Shown: piece after piece, positions 8,663-17,496 of the stretch | Numbering within the stretch: the stretch's first letter is position 1 | How the letters are laid out: each line of letters begins with the position of its first letter | NCBI GenBank assembly: GCA_964244725.1 | Contig: CAXTJQ010000003.1 | Span: 62,001 to 126,000 of the forward strand | Direction: 5' to 3' | DNA length: 64,000 bases | DNA from: Kumtagia sp964244725 | GTDB taxonomy: Bacteria > Pseudomonadota > Alphaproteobacteria > Rhizobiales > Rhizobiaceae | The notes under the pieces: model-generated | Seen by the model: only the letters and a program-made list of their open reading frames with translations | The model's database searches: none | Told to the model about the DNA's origin: nothing | Translations under genes and position numbers: made by a program

Positions 8663-9643
8663 ATGACGAACGGTCCTGACCGCAGGTTGGCAATGAAACT
8701 GGGTGTTGCGGGCATGTCCGTCCTTGCCATGCCGCAAATCATGATCCGCGCCGCGAGCGCCGAAATCCCGAGGGCTGCGGCCGGAAATCCGGGCTACAAC
8801 CGCTTCAAGCTGGGCGACTTCGAGTTCACCACGATCCTCGACGGCCTTCGTCCGAGCGACGGTCCCTATCCGATCTTCGGCGAGGACCAGACGCCCGAGG
8901 CGGTCGCCGACCTGATGAAGGCGAACCTCCTGCCGAGCGATAAATTCGTCAACAATTTCTCGCCGACCCTGGTCAACACCGGCAATCAGCTCATCCTGTT
9001 CGACACGGGATTCGGAGAGGGCGGCCGCGAGAACGGCCTCGGCAAGCTCGCGGCGCGGATGCAGTCGTCCGGCTATCGTCCCGAGGATGTGACCATGGTC
9101 GTGCTGACCCATATGCATGGGGACCATATCGGCGGGTTGCTGCAGGGCGGGAAGCCGGCCTTCGCCAATGCCAGGCATTTCTTCGGCCGCATCGAATATG
9201 ATTTCTGGACCGCGCCGGAGCGCATGACCGGTCCGACCGAGGGCAACGCCAAGGCCGTCGCGGCGAGCGTTATGCCGCTTGCCGACAGGGCGGTGTTCTT
9301 CAACGACGGCGAAGAGCTGGCGCCCGGCATCCGCGCCATGGCCGCCTACGGCCATACGCCAGGCCATTTCGTCTTCCGCTTCGAGACCGCCGGCAAGGCG
9401 CTGATCCTGACTGCGGATACGGCCAACCATTACGTCGCTTCGCTGCAGCGTCCGGAGTGGCACGTACGGTTCGACATGGACCGCGAAATGGGCGTCGCCA
9501 CGCGCAAGCGGATTTTCGACATGATCGCGACCGATCGGCTGCCTTTCATCGGCCACCACATGCCGTTTCCCGCGGTCGGGTATGTCGAGACGATCGGCGC
9601 CGGTTACCGCTATGTGCCGGAGACCTATCAGTTCGATCTATAG
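8663..9643 (+). CDS. metallo-beta-lactamase-fold hydrolase with Tat signal
   Basis: 326-aa MBL-fold protein. The zinc motif HxHxDH is in LTHMHGDHIGG, and later ligands are in GHTPGH and the Asp of LTADTANH. The N-terminus has a twin-arginine signal (RRLAMKLG, hydrophobic stretch, then an Ala-x-Ala cleavage site near residue 33), so it should be exported folded to the periplasm. The start at ATG 8663 is set by GGGAG seven bases upstream. This subgroup includes AHL lactonase-like and alkylsulfatase-like enzymes; the substrate cannot be assigned from sequence. It may work with the divergent exporter. Confidence 0.88.
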   Translation: MTNGPDRRLAMKLGVAGMSVLAMPQIMIRAASAEIPRAAAGNPGYNRFKLGDFEFTTILDGLRPSDGPYPIFGEDQTPEAVADLMKANLLPSDKFVNNFSPTLVNTGNQLILFDTGFGEGGRENGLGKLAARMQSSGYRPEDVTMVVLTHMHGDHIGGLLQGGKPAFANARHFFGRIEYDFWTAPERMTGPTEGNAKAVAASVMPLADRAVFFNDGEELAPGIRAMAAYGHTPGHFVFRFETAGKALILTADTANHYVASLQRPEWHVRFDMDREMGVATRKRIFDMIATDRLPFIGHHMPFPAVGYVETIGAGYRYVPETYQFDL

Positions 9644-9755
9644 CTGCGCCGTCGGCGATGCGCAAAACGGTTGTGGACCCGGCGCATGCCGGTCTTCTCA
9701 AAATGTCGTCGCCATGTTACCAGCCCGTGCCAATCCTGAAAGGGAAGTTCACGAG

Positions 9756-9790
9756 AACGGGCGCCGTCCGAAAGGGCGCCGGCGCCCGTT
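9756..9790 (+). promoter_or_regulatory. stem-loop in the guaB leader
   Basis: A perfect 11-bp inverted repeat (9756-9766 with 9780-9790, arms AACGGGCGCCG and CGGCGCCCGTT) with a 13-base loop. It ends 19 bases before the guaB ATG and just before its GAGGA ribosome-binding site. No T-tract follows, so it is not a classic terminator. It may be an attenuating or stabilising leader structure. Confidence 0.45.
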
Positions 9791-9809
9791 CCACGTTTGA
9801 GGATCGGCA

Positions 9810-11312
9810 ATGGCGCAAATCGTCGAAACGGCAACCGGGGCGCTGGCGCTGACCTTCGACGACGTGCTTTTGCAGCCCGGCCATTCCGAGGTGATGCCGG
9901 GCGAGGCCGATATCCGCACCCGCATCGCCGGCGACATCGATCTCAATCTGCCGATCATTTCGGCGGCGATGGATACGGTGACCGACGCGCGGCTCGCGAT
10001 CGCGATGGCGCAGGCTGGCGGCATCGGCGTCATCCACCGCAATTTCGGCCCGGCCGAGCAGGCCGAGCAGGTCCGGCAGGTCAAGAAGTTCGAATCGGGC
10101 ATGGTCGTCAATCCGGTGACGATCGGCCCCGACGCGACGCTTGCCGACGCGCAGGCGCTGATGCGCGCCTATTCGATCTCCGGCATTCCGGTCGTCGAGA
10201 ACGGCGGCAGCGGCGGTCAGCGGACCGGCCGGCTGGTCGGCATCCTGACCAACCGCGACGTGCGCTTCGCGACCGATCCCGGCCAGAAGGTCTTCGAACT
10301 GATGACCCGGGAAAATCTCGTCACCGTGACTGAAAACGTCGATCAGACCGAGGCCAAGCGGCTTCTGCATCAGCGCCGCATCGAAAAGCTCCTGGTGGTC
10401 GACCCCGCCGGAAATTGCGTCGGTCTCATCACCGTCAAGGATATCGAGAAGTCGCAGCTCAATCCCCACGCGACCAAGGACGCTCAGGGCCGGTTGCGCA
10501 CGGCTGCCGCGACCAGCGTCGGCGACGACGGCTTCGAGCGCGCGCAGAGGCTGATCGAGGCTGGCGTAGACCTGCTCGTCATCGACACGGCCCATGGCCA
10601 TTCGCAGCGTGTGCTCGACGCGGTGACGCGCGCCAAGAAGCTGTCCAATTCCGTGCGGATCATGGCCGGCAACGTGGCGACCGCCGACGGAACGCAGGCG
10701 CTGATCGACGCCGGCGCCGATGCGGTCAAGGTCGGCATCGGGCCAGGCTCGATCTGCACGACCCGCATCGTGGCGGGCGTCGGCGTGCCGCAGCTTTCCG
10801 CCATCATGTCGGCCGTCGAGCGCGCGCGGAAGGCCGGCGTCAGCGTCATCGCCGACGGCGGCATCAAATATTCGGGCGATCTCGCCAAGGCGCTCGCGGC
10901 CGGCTCGGGCGCGGTCATGGTCGGTTCGCTGCTCGCCGGCACCGACGAGAGCCCGGGCGAGGTCTATCTGTACCAGGGCCGGTCGTTCAAGGCCTATCGC
11001 GGCATGGGGTCGGTCGGCGCGATGGCCCGTGGTTCGGCCGACCGCTACTTCCAGGCCGAGGTGCGCGACACGCTGAAGCTCGTTCCCGAGGGCATCGAGG
11101 GGCAGGTGCCGTACAAGGGCCCGGTCTCGGGCGTCCTGCATCAACTGGCCGGCGGGTTGCGCGCCGCCATGGGCTATGTCGGCGCGCGGACGCTGGCCGA
11201 CTTCCAGGAGCGCGCGACCTTTGTGCGCATCACCAATGCTGGCTTGCGCGAGAGCCACACCCATGACGTGACGATCACGCGCGAAAGCCCGAACTATCCG
11301 GGCGGGATGTAG
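9810..11312 (+). CDS. guaB: IMP dehydrogenase
   Basis: 500-aa enzyme that oxidises IMP to XMP with NAD+, the committed step of GMP synthesis. The N-terminal barrel start is LTFDDVLLQPGHSEV, followed by two CBS domains (about residues 95-210, including GIPVVENGG and GILTNRDVRF). The catalytic loop is GIGPGSICTTR with C316 as nucleophile, and the flap region contains GMGSVGAM. Length and order are normal. It is preceded by GAGGA and by the stem-loop described above, and followed after 14 bases by a MAPEG gene on the same strand. Confidence 0.97.
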   Translation: MAQIVETATGALALTFDDVLLQPGHSEVMPGEADIRTRIAGDIDLNLPIISAAMDTVTDARLAIAMAQAGGIGVIHRNFGPAEQAEQVRQVKKFESGMVVNPVTIGPDATLADAQALMRAYSISGIPVVENGGSGGQRTGRLVGILTNRDVRFATDPGQKVFELMTRENLVTVTENVDQTEAKRLLHQRRIEKLLVVDPAGNCVGLITVKDIEKSQLNPHATKDAQGRLRTAAATSVGDDGFERAQRLIEAGVDLLVIDTAHGHSQRVLDAVTRAKKLSNSVRIMAGNVATADGTQALIDAGADAVKVGIGPGSICTTRIVAGVGVPQLSAIMSAVERARKAGVSVIADGGIKYSGDLAKALAAGSGAVMVGSLLAGTDESPGEVYLYQGRSFKAYRGMGSVGAMARGSADRYFQAEVRDTLKLVPEGIEGQVPYKGPVSGVLHQLAGGLRAAMGYVGARTLADFQERATFVRITNAGLRESHTHDVTITRESPNYPGGM

Positions 11313-11326
11313 ACAGGAATTCGACA

Positions 11327-11746
11327 ATGCTGCCCACCGCGATTTTCTGGCCGATGATCGCGCATGCCGTGCTGGTGCTGATCGTCTATCTAACCGTCGG
11401 CATAAGGCGGCGTAACGCGGTTCTCAGCGGAGAGGCGAAGCAGTCGGTGTTCCGCGAACGCAACGCAGAACCGGCGAGCAGTGCGTCGGCCGTGAACAAT
11501 CTGTCGAACCAATTCGAATTGCCGGTGCTGTTCCACGTCGTTTGTCTGGCGCTTTTCGTCACCAGTGGCGTGTCATACGTCGTCGTGGCGCTCGCCTGGC
11601 TGTTCGTGCTGTCGCGCTACGTGCATGCCTATCTGCACATGGGCGCGAACCTCATCAGGCATCGCTCGCCGGCTTTCGCGGTCGGAGTCCTGTTGCTCGT
11701 CATCCTGTGGGTCTGGTTCGCGTTACACATCGGGGGTGCTGTCTGA
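11327..11746 (+). CDS. MAPEG family membrane protein
   Basis: 139-aa protein with four hydrophobic helices. The family signature is seen in SNQFELPVLFHVVC (residues about 60-75) and RYVHAYLHMGANLIRHR (about 103-119). MAPEG proteins are membrane-associated eicosanoid/glutathione-metabolism homologues; the bacterial substrate is usually unknown. It starts 14 bases after guaB with an AGGA site and may share its transcript. Confidence 0.85.
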   Translation: MLPTAIFWPMIAHAVLVLIVYLTVGIRRRNAVLSGEAKQSVFRERNAEPASSASAVNNLSNQFELPVLFHVVCLALFVTSGVSYVVVALAWLFVLSRYVHAYLHMGANLIRHRSPAFAVGVLLLVILWVWFALHIGGAV

Positions 11747-11792
11747 CGGGAGGCGTCTCCGGGCAAAAATTTTCGGCGGACGACTCTGCCGT

Positions 11793-12365
11793 TCAGTCGA
11801 GATCGACCATCCTGATCTTCAGGTCCGGCAAGGCCGCCGGCGCGAGCGACGTGTCTGCGTCGACCTTCTCGACACTTTGCCATTGACCGTCGACATCCGG
11901 TCGCTGATGCACCCAAGTCGCGCGCGTTGCTGCGTCGATCACCCAAAGCTCTGCGACGCCATGGCGAGCGTAGACGTCAGCCTTGATTCCTCGATCGTAA
12001 GGCATCGAAGACGCCGCGACCTCCACCGCGAGCAGTACGTCGCTGCCCTTGACGTCCTCTGGCAGAATGTGTTTCGGATAAAGGCACAAGTCCGGTTCGA
12101 CGAAAGTGCGTTCGGCCAGATAGAGCGACGTTTCGACAGCGACCCTGAGTTTCTTCGGCGTCCCAGTGGCAAAGATGCGCACCAGCGCCGCTTTGATCAC
12201 CTCGTGTTGATTTCCCTTGGGCGACATCGGAACGACTTCCCCGTCGATCAACTCGAAGTTCTCATCCTCCGCGATGATGCCTACCTCGACCATTCGGCGG
12301 ATTTCGTCGACGGTGAACGACCGGCGAGGAAAGCCGTCGGCGGCGCGTGTGGCAATAATATTCAT
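11793..12365 (-). CDS. Uma2 family endonuclease (DUF820)
   Basis: 190-aa PD-(D/E)xK-fold protein. It begins with a basic/aromatic segment and FELIDGEVVPMSPKGNQHE. The catalytic core is EPDLCLYPK (Asp), LLAVEVAASS (Glu) and DRGIKADVYARHGVAELWVID (Lys and helix). Such proteins are common and abundant in cyanobacteria and some proteobacteria; their target is not established. A stand-alone gene between the MAPEG gene and rnd; no transposase is nearby. Confidence 0.85.
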   Translation of the reverse strand: MNIIATRAADGFPRRSFTVDEIRRMVEVGIIAEDENFELIDGEVVPMSPKGNQHEVIKAALVRIFATGTPKKLRVAVETSLYLAERTFVEPDLCLYPKHILPEDVKGSDVLLAVEVAASSMPYDRGIKADVYARHGVAELWVIDAATRATWVHQRPDVDGQWQSVEKVDADTSLAPAALPDLKIRMVDLD

Positions 12366-12398
12366 TTGGCAATCCCTGTCTCTGGCGGTGGGAAGCTC

Positions 12399-13628
12399 TC
12401 ACGGCGACGGCCCGTCGTCTGCCGATCGCCGCGTTTCGGCTGTTCCGCTCGCGCCGATGTCGAATACCGCGACCTTCCGGCCTTCGAACTTCAAGCCGAT
12501 TTCGCCGCGAACGAGCCTAACCGCGATGTTGCCGAACACGTCGCGCCGCCAGCCATGCATGGCCGGAACGTCGGCCTGCTCGCCCTCGGCCGCGATCCGG
12601 TCGATGTCGTCGCCAGACGCCAGCACCTTGGCGGCGACGCCCTCCTTTTCCGCGACCTGTCGCAGCAGCACCTTCAGCAGCTCCGAAGCCGCGTTCGATC
12701 CTTCCGGCGATTGCGCCGATTTCGGCAGGCGCGGCATCTGATCGCGCGGGATGGCAAGCGCGGTGGTGACGGCCTGGAGAAGGGCGGTCGCCGTCGTCGA
12801 GCGCTCCCAGCCTTTCGGAATGGTGCGCAGCCGAGCCAGGGCCGCGGCGTCCCTCGGTTGCTGCTGGGCGATCTCGTAGATCGCGTCGTCCTTGATCACC
12901 CGGCCGCGCGGCACGTTGCGCTCGCGCGCCTCGCGTTCGCGCCATGCCGCGACATGCTGGACGATCGCCAGTTCCTGCGGCTTGCGCAGCCGCATCTTGA
13001 GGCGCTTCCAGGCGTCGTCGGGATGCGGATCGTAGGTCTCGATCGCGGTGAGGACGTCCATTTCCTCGTTCAGCCAGTGGGCGCGGTCCTCGCGCGCCAG
13101 TTCCGCCGCAAGGTGGCGATAGACGTCGATCAGATGGGTGACGTCGGCCAATGCATATTCGAGCTGCTTGTCGGACAATGGCCTATGCCGCCAGTCGGTG
13201 AACCGCGAGGTCTTGTCGAGCTGCGCGCCGGTTATCTTCTGCACCAACTGGTCGTAGGAGATGCTGTCGCCGAAGCCGCACACCATCGCCGCGACCTGGG
13301 TGTCGAACACCGGATGCGGGATCAGCCCGCCGAGATGGTGGATGATTTCGATGTCCTGGCGGGCGGCGTGGAAGACCTTGACGATCGCTTCGTTCGCCAT
13401 CAGCGCGAAGAACGGCGCCAGATCGATCCCGTCCGCCAGCGGATCGACGAGCGCATCGACTCCGGGCGCGGCCATCTGGATCATGCACAGCTCCGGCCAG
13501 AACGTCGTCTCGCGAATGAACTCGGTGTCGACGGTGACGAAGTCGGATTTTTCCAGCGCGGCGACGACGGCCTCGAGCTCGGTCTGTGTCGAAATGACGT
13601 GCATCGCAACCTTCGGTTTGAAAGACAT
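12399..13628 (-). CDS. rnd: ribonuclease D
   Basis: 409-aa 3'-5' exoribonuclease that trims tRNA and other small RNA precursors. DEDDy motifs: VDTEFIRE (Exo I), FHAARQDIE (Exo II) and YALADVTHLIDVY (Exo III, with Tyr four residues before Asp). An HRDC-type helical domain follows around residues 215-300. ATG 13628 is preceded by AAAAGGA and is a better start than the internal ATG 24 bases downstream. About 33 bases separate it from the Uma2 gene, which is on the same strand. Confidence 0.95.
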   Translation of the reverse strand: MSFKPKVAMHVISTQTELEAVVAALEKSDFVTVDTEFIRETTFWPELCMIQMAAPGVDALVDPLADGIDLAPFFALMANEAIVKVFHAARQDIEIIHHLGGLIPHPVFDTQVAAMVCGFGDSISYDQLVQKITGAQLDKTSRFTDWRHRPLSDKQLEYALADVTHLIDVYRHLAAELAREDRAHWLNEEMDVLTAIETYDPHPDDAWKRLKMRLRKPQELAIVQHVAAWREREARERNVPRGRVIKDDAIYEIAQQQPRDAAALARLRTIPKGWERSTTATALLQAVTTALAIPRDQMPRLPKSAQSPEGSNAASELLKVLLRQVAEKEGVAAKVLASGDDIDRIAAEGEQADVPAMHGWRRDVFGNIAVRLVRGEIGLKFEGRKVAVFDIGASGTAETRRSADDGPSP

Positions 13629-13680
13629 CGTTCCTTTTCAGCCATGGCGGCGTTCGTCAAGGACAACCCGCGCGGGCGGG

Positions 13681-14928
13681 TCAGCGACCGTCGCTCCTCT
13701 TGCGTCCGCCGGCGGTCTGCCGGGCCAGCTTGGCGAAGACCGTCGAGGTGCGGAGCAGGGCGATGAAGCGCCCGCGCCGCTCGGGCGGCACCGCCGAGCG
13801 GGCCCGCATGCGGTAGAGAATAATCACGACGAAGACCACGTAGACGGCGGCGATGAAGCCGAACAGCGCATTCGGCCCGAAGCGCTGCATGAAAAAAGAG
13901 GCGGTGAACGGTCCGCCGATCGCGCCGAACGAATAGAACAGCATCAACGCGGCGTTCACCAGGACGAATTCCCCCGAACCGGCGCGGTCGTTGGCGTGCG
14001 CCGCCGAAAGCGAAAACATCGGCATCGCGAACGATCCGAACAGGAAGACCAGCGCGAAATTGATCAGCCCGCCGGCCCCGGCGAAGAACACCATGGCCAG
14101 CGCCACCACGAGCGAGCCGCCGGTGGCGAGCAGCAGCACCATGCGCCGGTCCCAGCGGTCCGACAGATAGCCGAGCGGATACTGGATGATGGCGCCGCCG
14201 ATGATGCCGACGCTGACGAAGGTGACCACGTCGGTGACCGACATGCCGATCTGCTCGGCATAGACGGGCGACAGCGTCCGGAAGGAACTGTTCGTGAGCC
14301 CGACCGCGATGCAGCCGATGCACCCGAGCGGCGAGATGCGGAATACCCGCGCGAGGTCGAGCTTGACGTTTTCAGGCGCGGTCGGATTGGACCGATCGCC
14401 GAGCGAGACCGGCACCAGCGACAGCGTGATCATGATCGACATGATCGCGAAGATCGTGAATCCGCCCGGACCGAACACCGGGATGAGGAACTGCGCGCCG
14501 GTGACCGAGCCGATGTCGACGATGCGGTAGAGCGCCAGCACTCGCGCCCTGTCGTGGTTGGCGACGCCGGAGTTGAGCCAGCTTTCCATGATCGTGAACA
14601 GGCCGGCAAAGCAGAAGCCGGTCGCGAAACGGATCGCCGACCACATGATCGGATCGATCATCAGGACCAGCATCAGGGTGCCCGCGGAGGCGATCGCGGC
14701 GAGCGCGGAAAACGACCGCACATGGCCGACGGATTTCATGATGCGGCCGATGGCGAGGCAGCCGAGCAGGAAACCGCCGAAATAGGCGGTGCCCATGAAG
14801 CCGATCACCCATGCCGGAAAGCCCTCCTGTGCGCCGCGCAAGGCGATCAGCGTGCCTTGCAAGCCGTTGCCGCCGAGCAGGATGCCTGCGGCGACGAGGA
14901 GGGGGATCATGGGGCGGATGGACGACAT
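13681..14928 (-). CDS. MFS transporter (YcaD/UMF-like)
   Basis: 415-aa, 12-helix major facilitator, counted from MSSIRPMIPLLVAAGILLG, where the first helix begins at once. The frame is open for 42 further residues upstream (to 15054), but that part is polar and not family-like. Features include GTAYFGGFLLGC in helix 2, GYLSDRWDRRMV (motif A of the second half) and ESWLN between helices 4 and 5, as in the YcaD group. The substrate is unknown. It is upstream of rnd on the same strand and divergent from the parDE remnant. Confidence 0.82.
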   Translation of the reverse strand: MSSIRPMIPLLVAAGILLGGNGLQGTLIALRGAQEGFPAWVIGFMGTAYFGGFLLGCLAIGRIMKSVGHVRSFSALAAIASAGTLMLVLMIDPIMWSAIRFATGFCFAGLFTIMESWLNSGVANHDRARVLALYRIVDIGSVTGAQFLIPVFGPGGFTIFAIMSIMITLSLVPVSLGDRSNPTAPENVKLDLARVFRISPLGCIGCIAVGLTNSSFRTLSPVYAEQIGMSVTDVVTFVSVGIIGGAIIQYPLGYLSDRWDRRMVLLLATGGSLVVALAMVFFAGAGGLINFALVFLFGSFAMPMFSLSAAHANDRAGSGEFVLVNAALMLFYSFGAIGGPFTASFFMQRFGPNALFGFIAAVYVVFVVIILYRMRARSAVPPERRGRFIALLRTSTVFAKLARQTAGGRKRSDGR

Positions 14929-15068
14929 GGACGCTCGAAGCGGAAGACGACTCAACCTATACGGATCGATAGCCCGAAAGGCGATGCGCCAAGGGACGCG
15001 CGGCATGGTCCAATCGAGCTTTTGCCGGTTGTGCCTAGATTGTGGCCGGGGCAAGCGAGGTTTCGATC

Positions 15069-15506
15069 ATGGCTACGATGACGCTTTCGGTAAGCGACGA
15101 CATGAAGGAATGGATCGAGGAAGAGGTCGGCGATGAATTCGCCGACGCGAGCAAATACCTGCAAGACCTTGTGGAGAGAGACAAGGTCGAGATGAGGCGC
15201 ATCGTAGCCGAAGCCGAGGAAAGCGGCATCGGCGACCGGACGCTCGACGAGATTTTCGAAGGGGCCGTGGAACGGGCGCGAACGCAAGGGACCCCTGGTG
15301 ACTCGTTTTCGGCTCTCGCGACGGGCGCAAACGGACCTGGAGGAGATATTCGATCACGCGGTTCAACCTTTCGGCTTGAAGCAGCGTCGTGGTATCGCGA
15401 CGGCCTTCGCAAAGCGATCGGGATGCTGGCTGACCATCAACAGATGGGCAGGATCGCGCTGTCGGCTCGGCCTGAAATTCGTCGTCACGAGCAGGACGAC
15501 ACGTAA
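15069..15506 (+). CDS. parD: ParD/CopG-like antitoxin, reading through into toxin sequence
   Basis: Residues 1-80 (from ATG 15069, with GAGG upstream) are a standard ParD: MTLSVSDDMKEWIEEEV ribbon-helix-helix followed by an acidic C-terminus ending near FEGAVERARTQG. ParD is usually 80-90 residues. Here the frame continues without a stop to 15506 and encodes, in the same frame, the middle of the ParE toxin (YRDGLRKAIGMLADHQQMGR). The predicted product is thus a 145-aa antitoxin-toxin fragment fusion, which is best explained by frameshifts in the toxin and possibly loss of the antitoxin stop. Confidence 0.7.
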   Translation: MATMTLSVSDDMKEWIEEEVGDEFADASKYLQDLVERDKVEMRRIVAEAEESGIGDRTLDEIFEGAVERARTQGTPGDSFSALATGANGPGGDIRSRGSTFRLEAASWYRDGLRKAIGMLADHQQMGRIALSARPEIRRHEQDDT

Positions 15507-15607
15507 TAATATCTCGCATCGGTGCGAAAAAGATCGTCGTCCTTTCAATACTGCATGGCCGCCGCAGACTCGCGTTCCATTCTCAGCGCTCGCGATGCTC
15601 GCCTTGA
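15298..15607 (+). pseudogene. parE: ParE toxin, frameshifted
   Basis: A GTG at 15298 begins a ParE start (MTRFRLSRRAQTDLEEIF to FGLKQ). Near 15380-15385 the homology jumps to the frame used by parD (WYRDGLRKAIGMLADHQQMGRIALSARPEIRRHE). Near 15500 it jumps again to a third frame (VIISRIGAKKIVVLSILHGRRR), ending at TGA 15605. All pieces of a RelE-fold toxin are present in order but in three frames. The gene is therefore inactive unless these are sequencing errors. Confidence 0.75.
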
Positions 15608-15701
15608 CAAACACCCCCTCCCATGTGCTTTTCCGCGCAAAAATCGGCCTCGCGTCGCGAATGCCTTGGCCGACGTCACCAGCTCGTTCCGGATCGCCAT
15701 G

Positions 15702-17492
15702 ATGCATCGTTACCGCACGCACACCTGCGCACAATTGCGGACATCGGAGGTCGGCCAGACCGTCCGGCTCTCGGGCTGGGTCCACCGCGTGCGCGATCAT
15801 GGCGGCCTGCTGTTCATCGACCTGCGCGATCATTACGGACTGACGCAGATCGTCGCCGACCCGGATTCACCGGCGTTCCATGCGGCGGAGACGGTGCGCG
15901 GCGAGTGGGTGATCCGCATCGACGGCGAAGTGAAGGCGCGCATGGCGGAGGCCGTCAATGCGAACCTGCCGACCGGCGGGATCGAGGTGTTCGCGCACGA
16001 GATCGAAGTGCTGTCGGCGGCCAAGGAACTGCCGCTGCCGGTGTTCGGCGAGCCGGACTATCCGGAGGACATCCGCCTCAAATACCGCTTCATCGACCTG
16101 CGTCGCGAGACGCTGCACCGGAATATCGTGCAGCGCACCAGGATCATCGCCGAGATGCGGGCGCGGATGACAGGCGCCGGTTTTACGGAATATTCGACGC
16201 CGATCCTGACCGCCTCGTCGCCGGAGGGCGCGCGCGATTTCCTGGTGCCGTCGCGCATTCATCCCGGGACCTTCTACGCGCTCCCGCAGGCGCCGCAGCA
16301 GTACAAGCAGTTGATCATGGTCTCCGGCTTCGACCGCTATTTCCAGATCGCGCCGTGCTTCCGCGACGAGGACCCGCGCGCCGACCGGCTTCCGGGCGAG
16401 TTCTACCAGCTCGACCTGGAGATGAGCTTCGTCGAGCAGGACGACGTGCTGTCGACGATGGAGCCGGTCATGCGCGGCGTCTTCGAGACCTTCGCCGGCG
16501 GCAAGCCGGTGACGCAGGCATTTCGGCGCATTCCGTATGACGAGGCGCTGCGCACATACGGCACCGACAAGCCGGACCTGCGCAACCCGATCGAGATGCA
16601 GGATGTGTCGGAGCATTTTCGCGGCTCGGGCTTCAAGGTCTTCGCCGGCATCCTCGCCAACGATCCCAAGGCCGAGATTTGGGCGATTCCTGCAAAGACC
16701 GGCGGGAGCCGCGCCTTCTGTGATCGGATGAATGCGTGGGCCCAGGGAGAGGCCCAGCCGGGGTTGGGATATATTTTCTGGCGGAAGGAAGGCGGAAAGA
16801 TCGATGGAGCAGGTCCGCTCGCCAAGAACATCGGCGAGGAGCGCACTGAGGCGATCCGCACGCAGCTCGGCCTTGCCGATGGCGACGCCTGTTTCTTCGT
16901 CGCCGGCGATCCCAGGAAATTCGTTTCCTTCGCAGGGGCCGCCCGCACCCGGGCCGGCGAGGAGTTGAACCTCGTCGATCGCGAAAAATTCGAGCTGTGC
17001 TGGATCGTCGACTTTCCGTTCTTCGAATGGAACGAGGACGAGAAAAAAATTGATTTCGCCCACAACCCATTCTCGATGCCGCAGGGCGGCATCGACGCGC
17101 TGAACGGGGCCGAACCGCTCGGAATCAAGGCTTATCAATACGATATGGTCTGCAACGGATTCGAGATCGCAAGCGGCGGCATCCGCAACCATCTGCCGGA
17201 AACCATGGTCAAGGCGTTCGAGATGGTCGGGCTCGACCGCGCCACGGTCGAGGAGCGTTTCGGCGGGCTCTATCGCGCGTTCCAGTATGGCGCGCCGCCC
17301 CATGGCGGCATGGCGGCCGGCATCGACCGCGTCGTCATGCTGCTGGTCGGCGCGAAGAATTTGCGCGAAGTGACGATGTTCCCGATGAATCAACAGGCCT
17401 ACGATCTTTTGATGGCCGCGCCCTCGGCCGCCACGCCGACGCAACTGCGCGAACTGTCGCTGCGGGTCGTCGAGGGCAGGAAACCGGCGTGA
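15702..17492 (+). CDS. aspS: aspartyl-tRNA synthetase
   Basis: 596-aa class II synthetase charging tRNA-Asp. It has an N-terminal OB-fold anticodon-binding domain (GWVHRVRDHGGLLFIDLRD). Motif 2 is APCFRDEDPRADR, a GAD insertion spans about residues 290-420, and motif 3 is GGMAAGIDRVVM. A second ATG lies three bases upstream (15699). The frame is open further upstream into the parE remnant, but that part is not synthetase-like. In bacteria without AsnRS this enzyme can be non-discriminating; that cannot be decided here. Confidence 0.97.
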   Translation: MHRYRTHTCAQLRTSEVGQTVRLSGWVHRVRDHGGLLFIDLRDHYGLTQIVADPDSPAFHAAETVRGEWVIRIDGEVKARMAEAVNANLPTGGIEVFAHEIEVLSAAKELPLPVFGEPDYPEDIRLKYRFIDLRRETLHRNIVQRTRIIAEMRARMTGAGFTEYSTPILTASSPEGARDFLVPSRIHPGTFYALPQAPQQYKQLIMVSGFDRYFQIAPCFRDEDPRADRLPGEFYQLDLEMSFVEQDDVLSTMEPVMRGVFETFAGGKPVTQAFRRIPYDEALRTYGTDKPDLRNPIEMQDVSEHFRGSGFKVFAGILANDPKAEIWAIPAKTGGSRAFCDRMNAWAQGEAQPGLGYIFWRKEGGKIDGAGPLAKNIGEERTEAIRTQLGLADGDACFFVAGDPRKFVSFAGAARTRAGEELNLVDREKFELCWIVDFPFFEWNEDEKKIDFAHNPFSMPQGGIDALNGAEPLGIKAYQYDMVCNGFEIASGGIRNHLPETMVKAFEMVGLDRATVEERFGGLYRAFQYGAPPHGGMAAGIDRVVMLLVGAKNLREVTMFPMNQQAYDLLMAAPSAATPTQLRELSLRVVEGRKPA

Positions 17493-17496
17493 CGGC

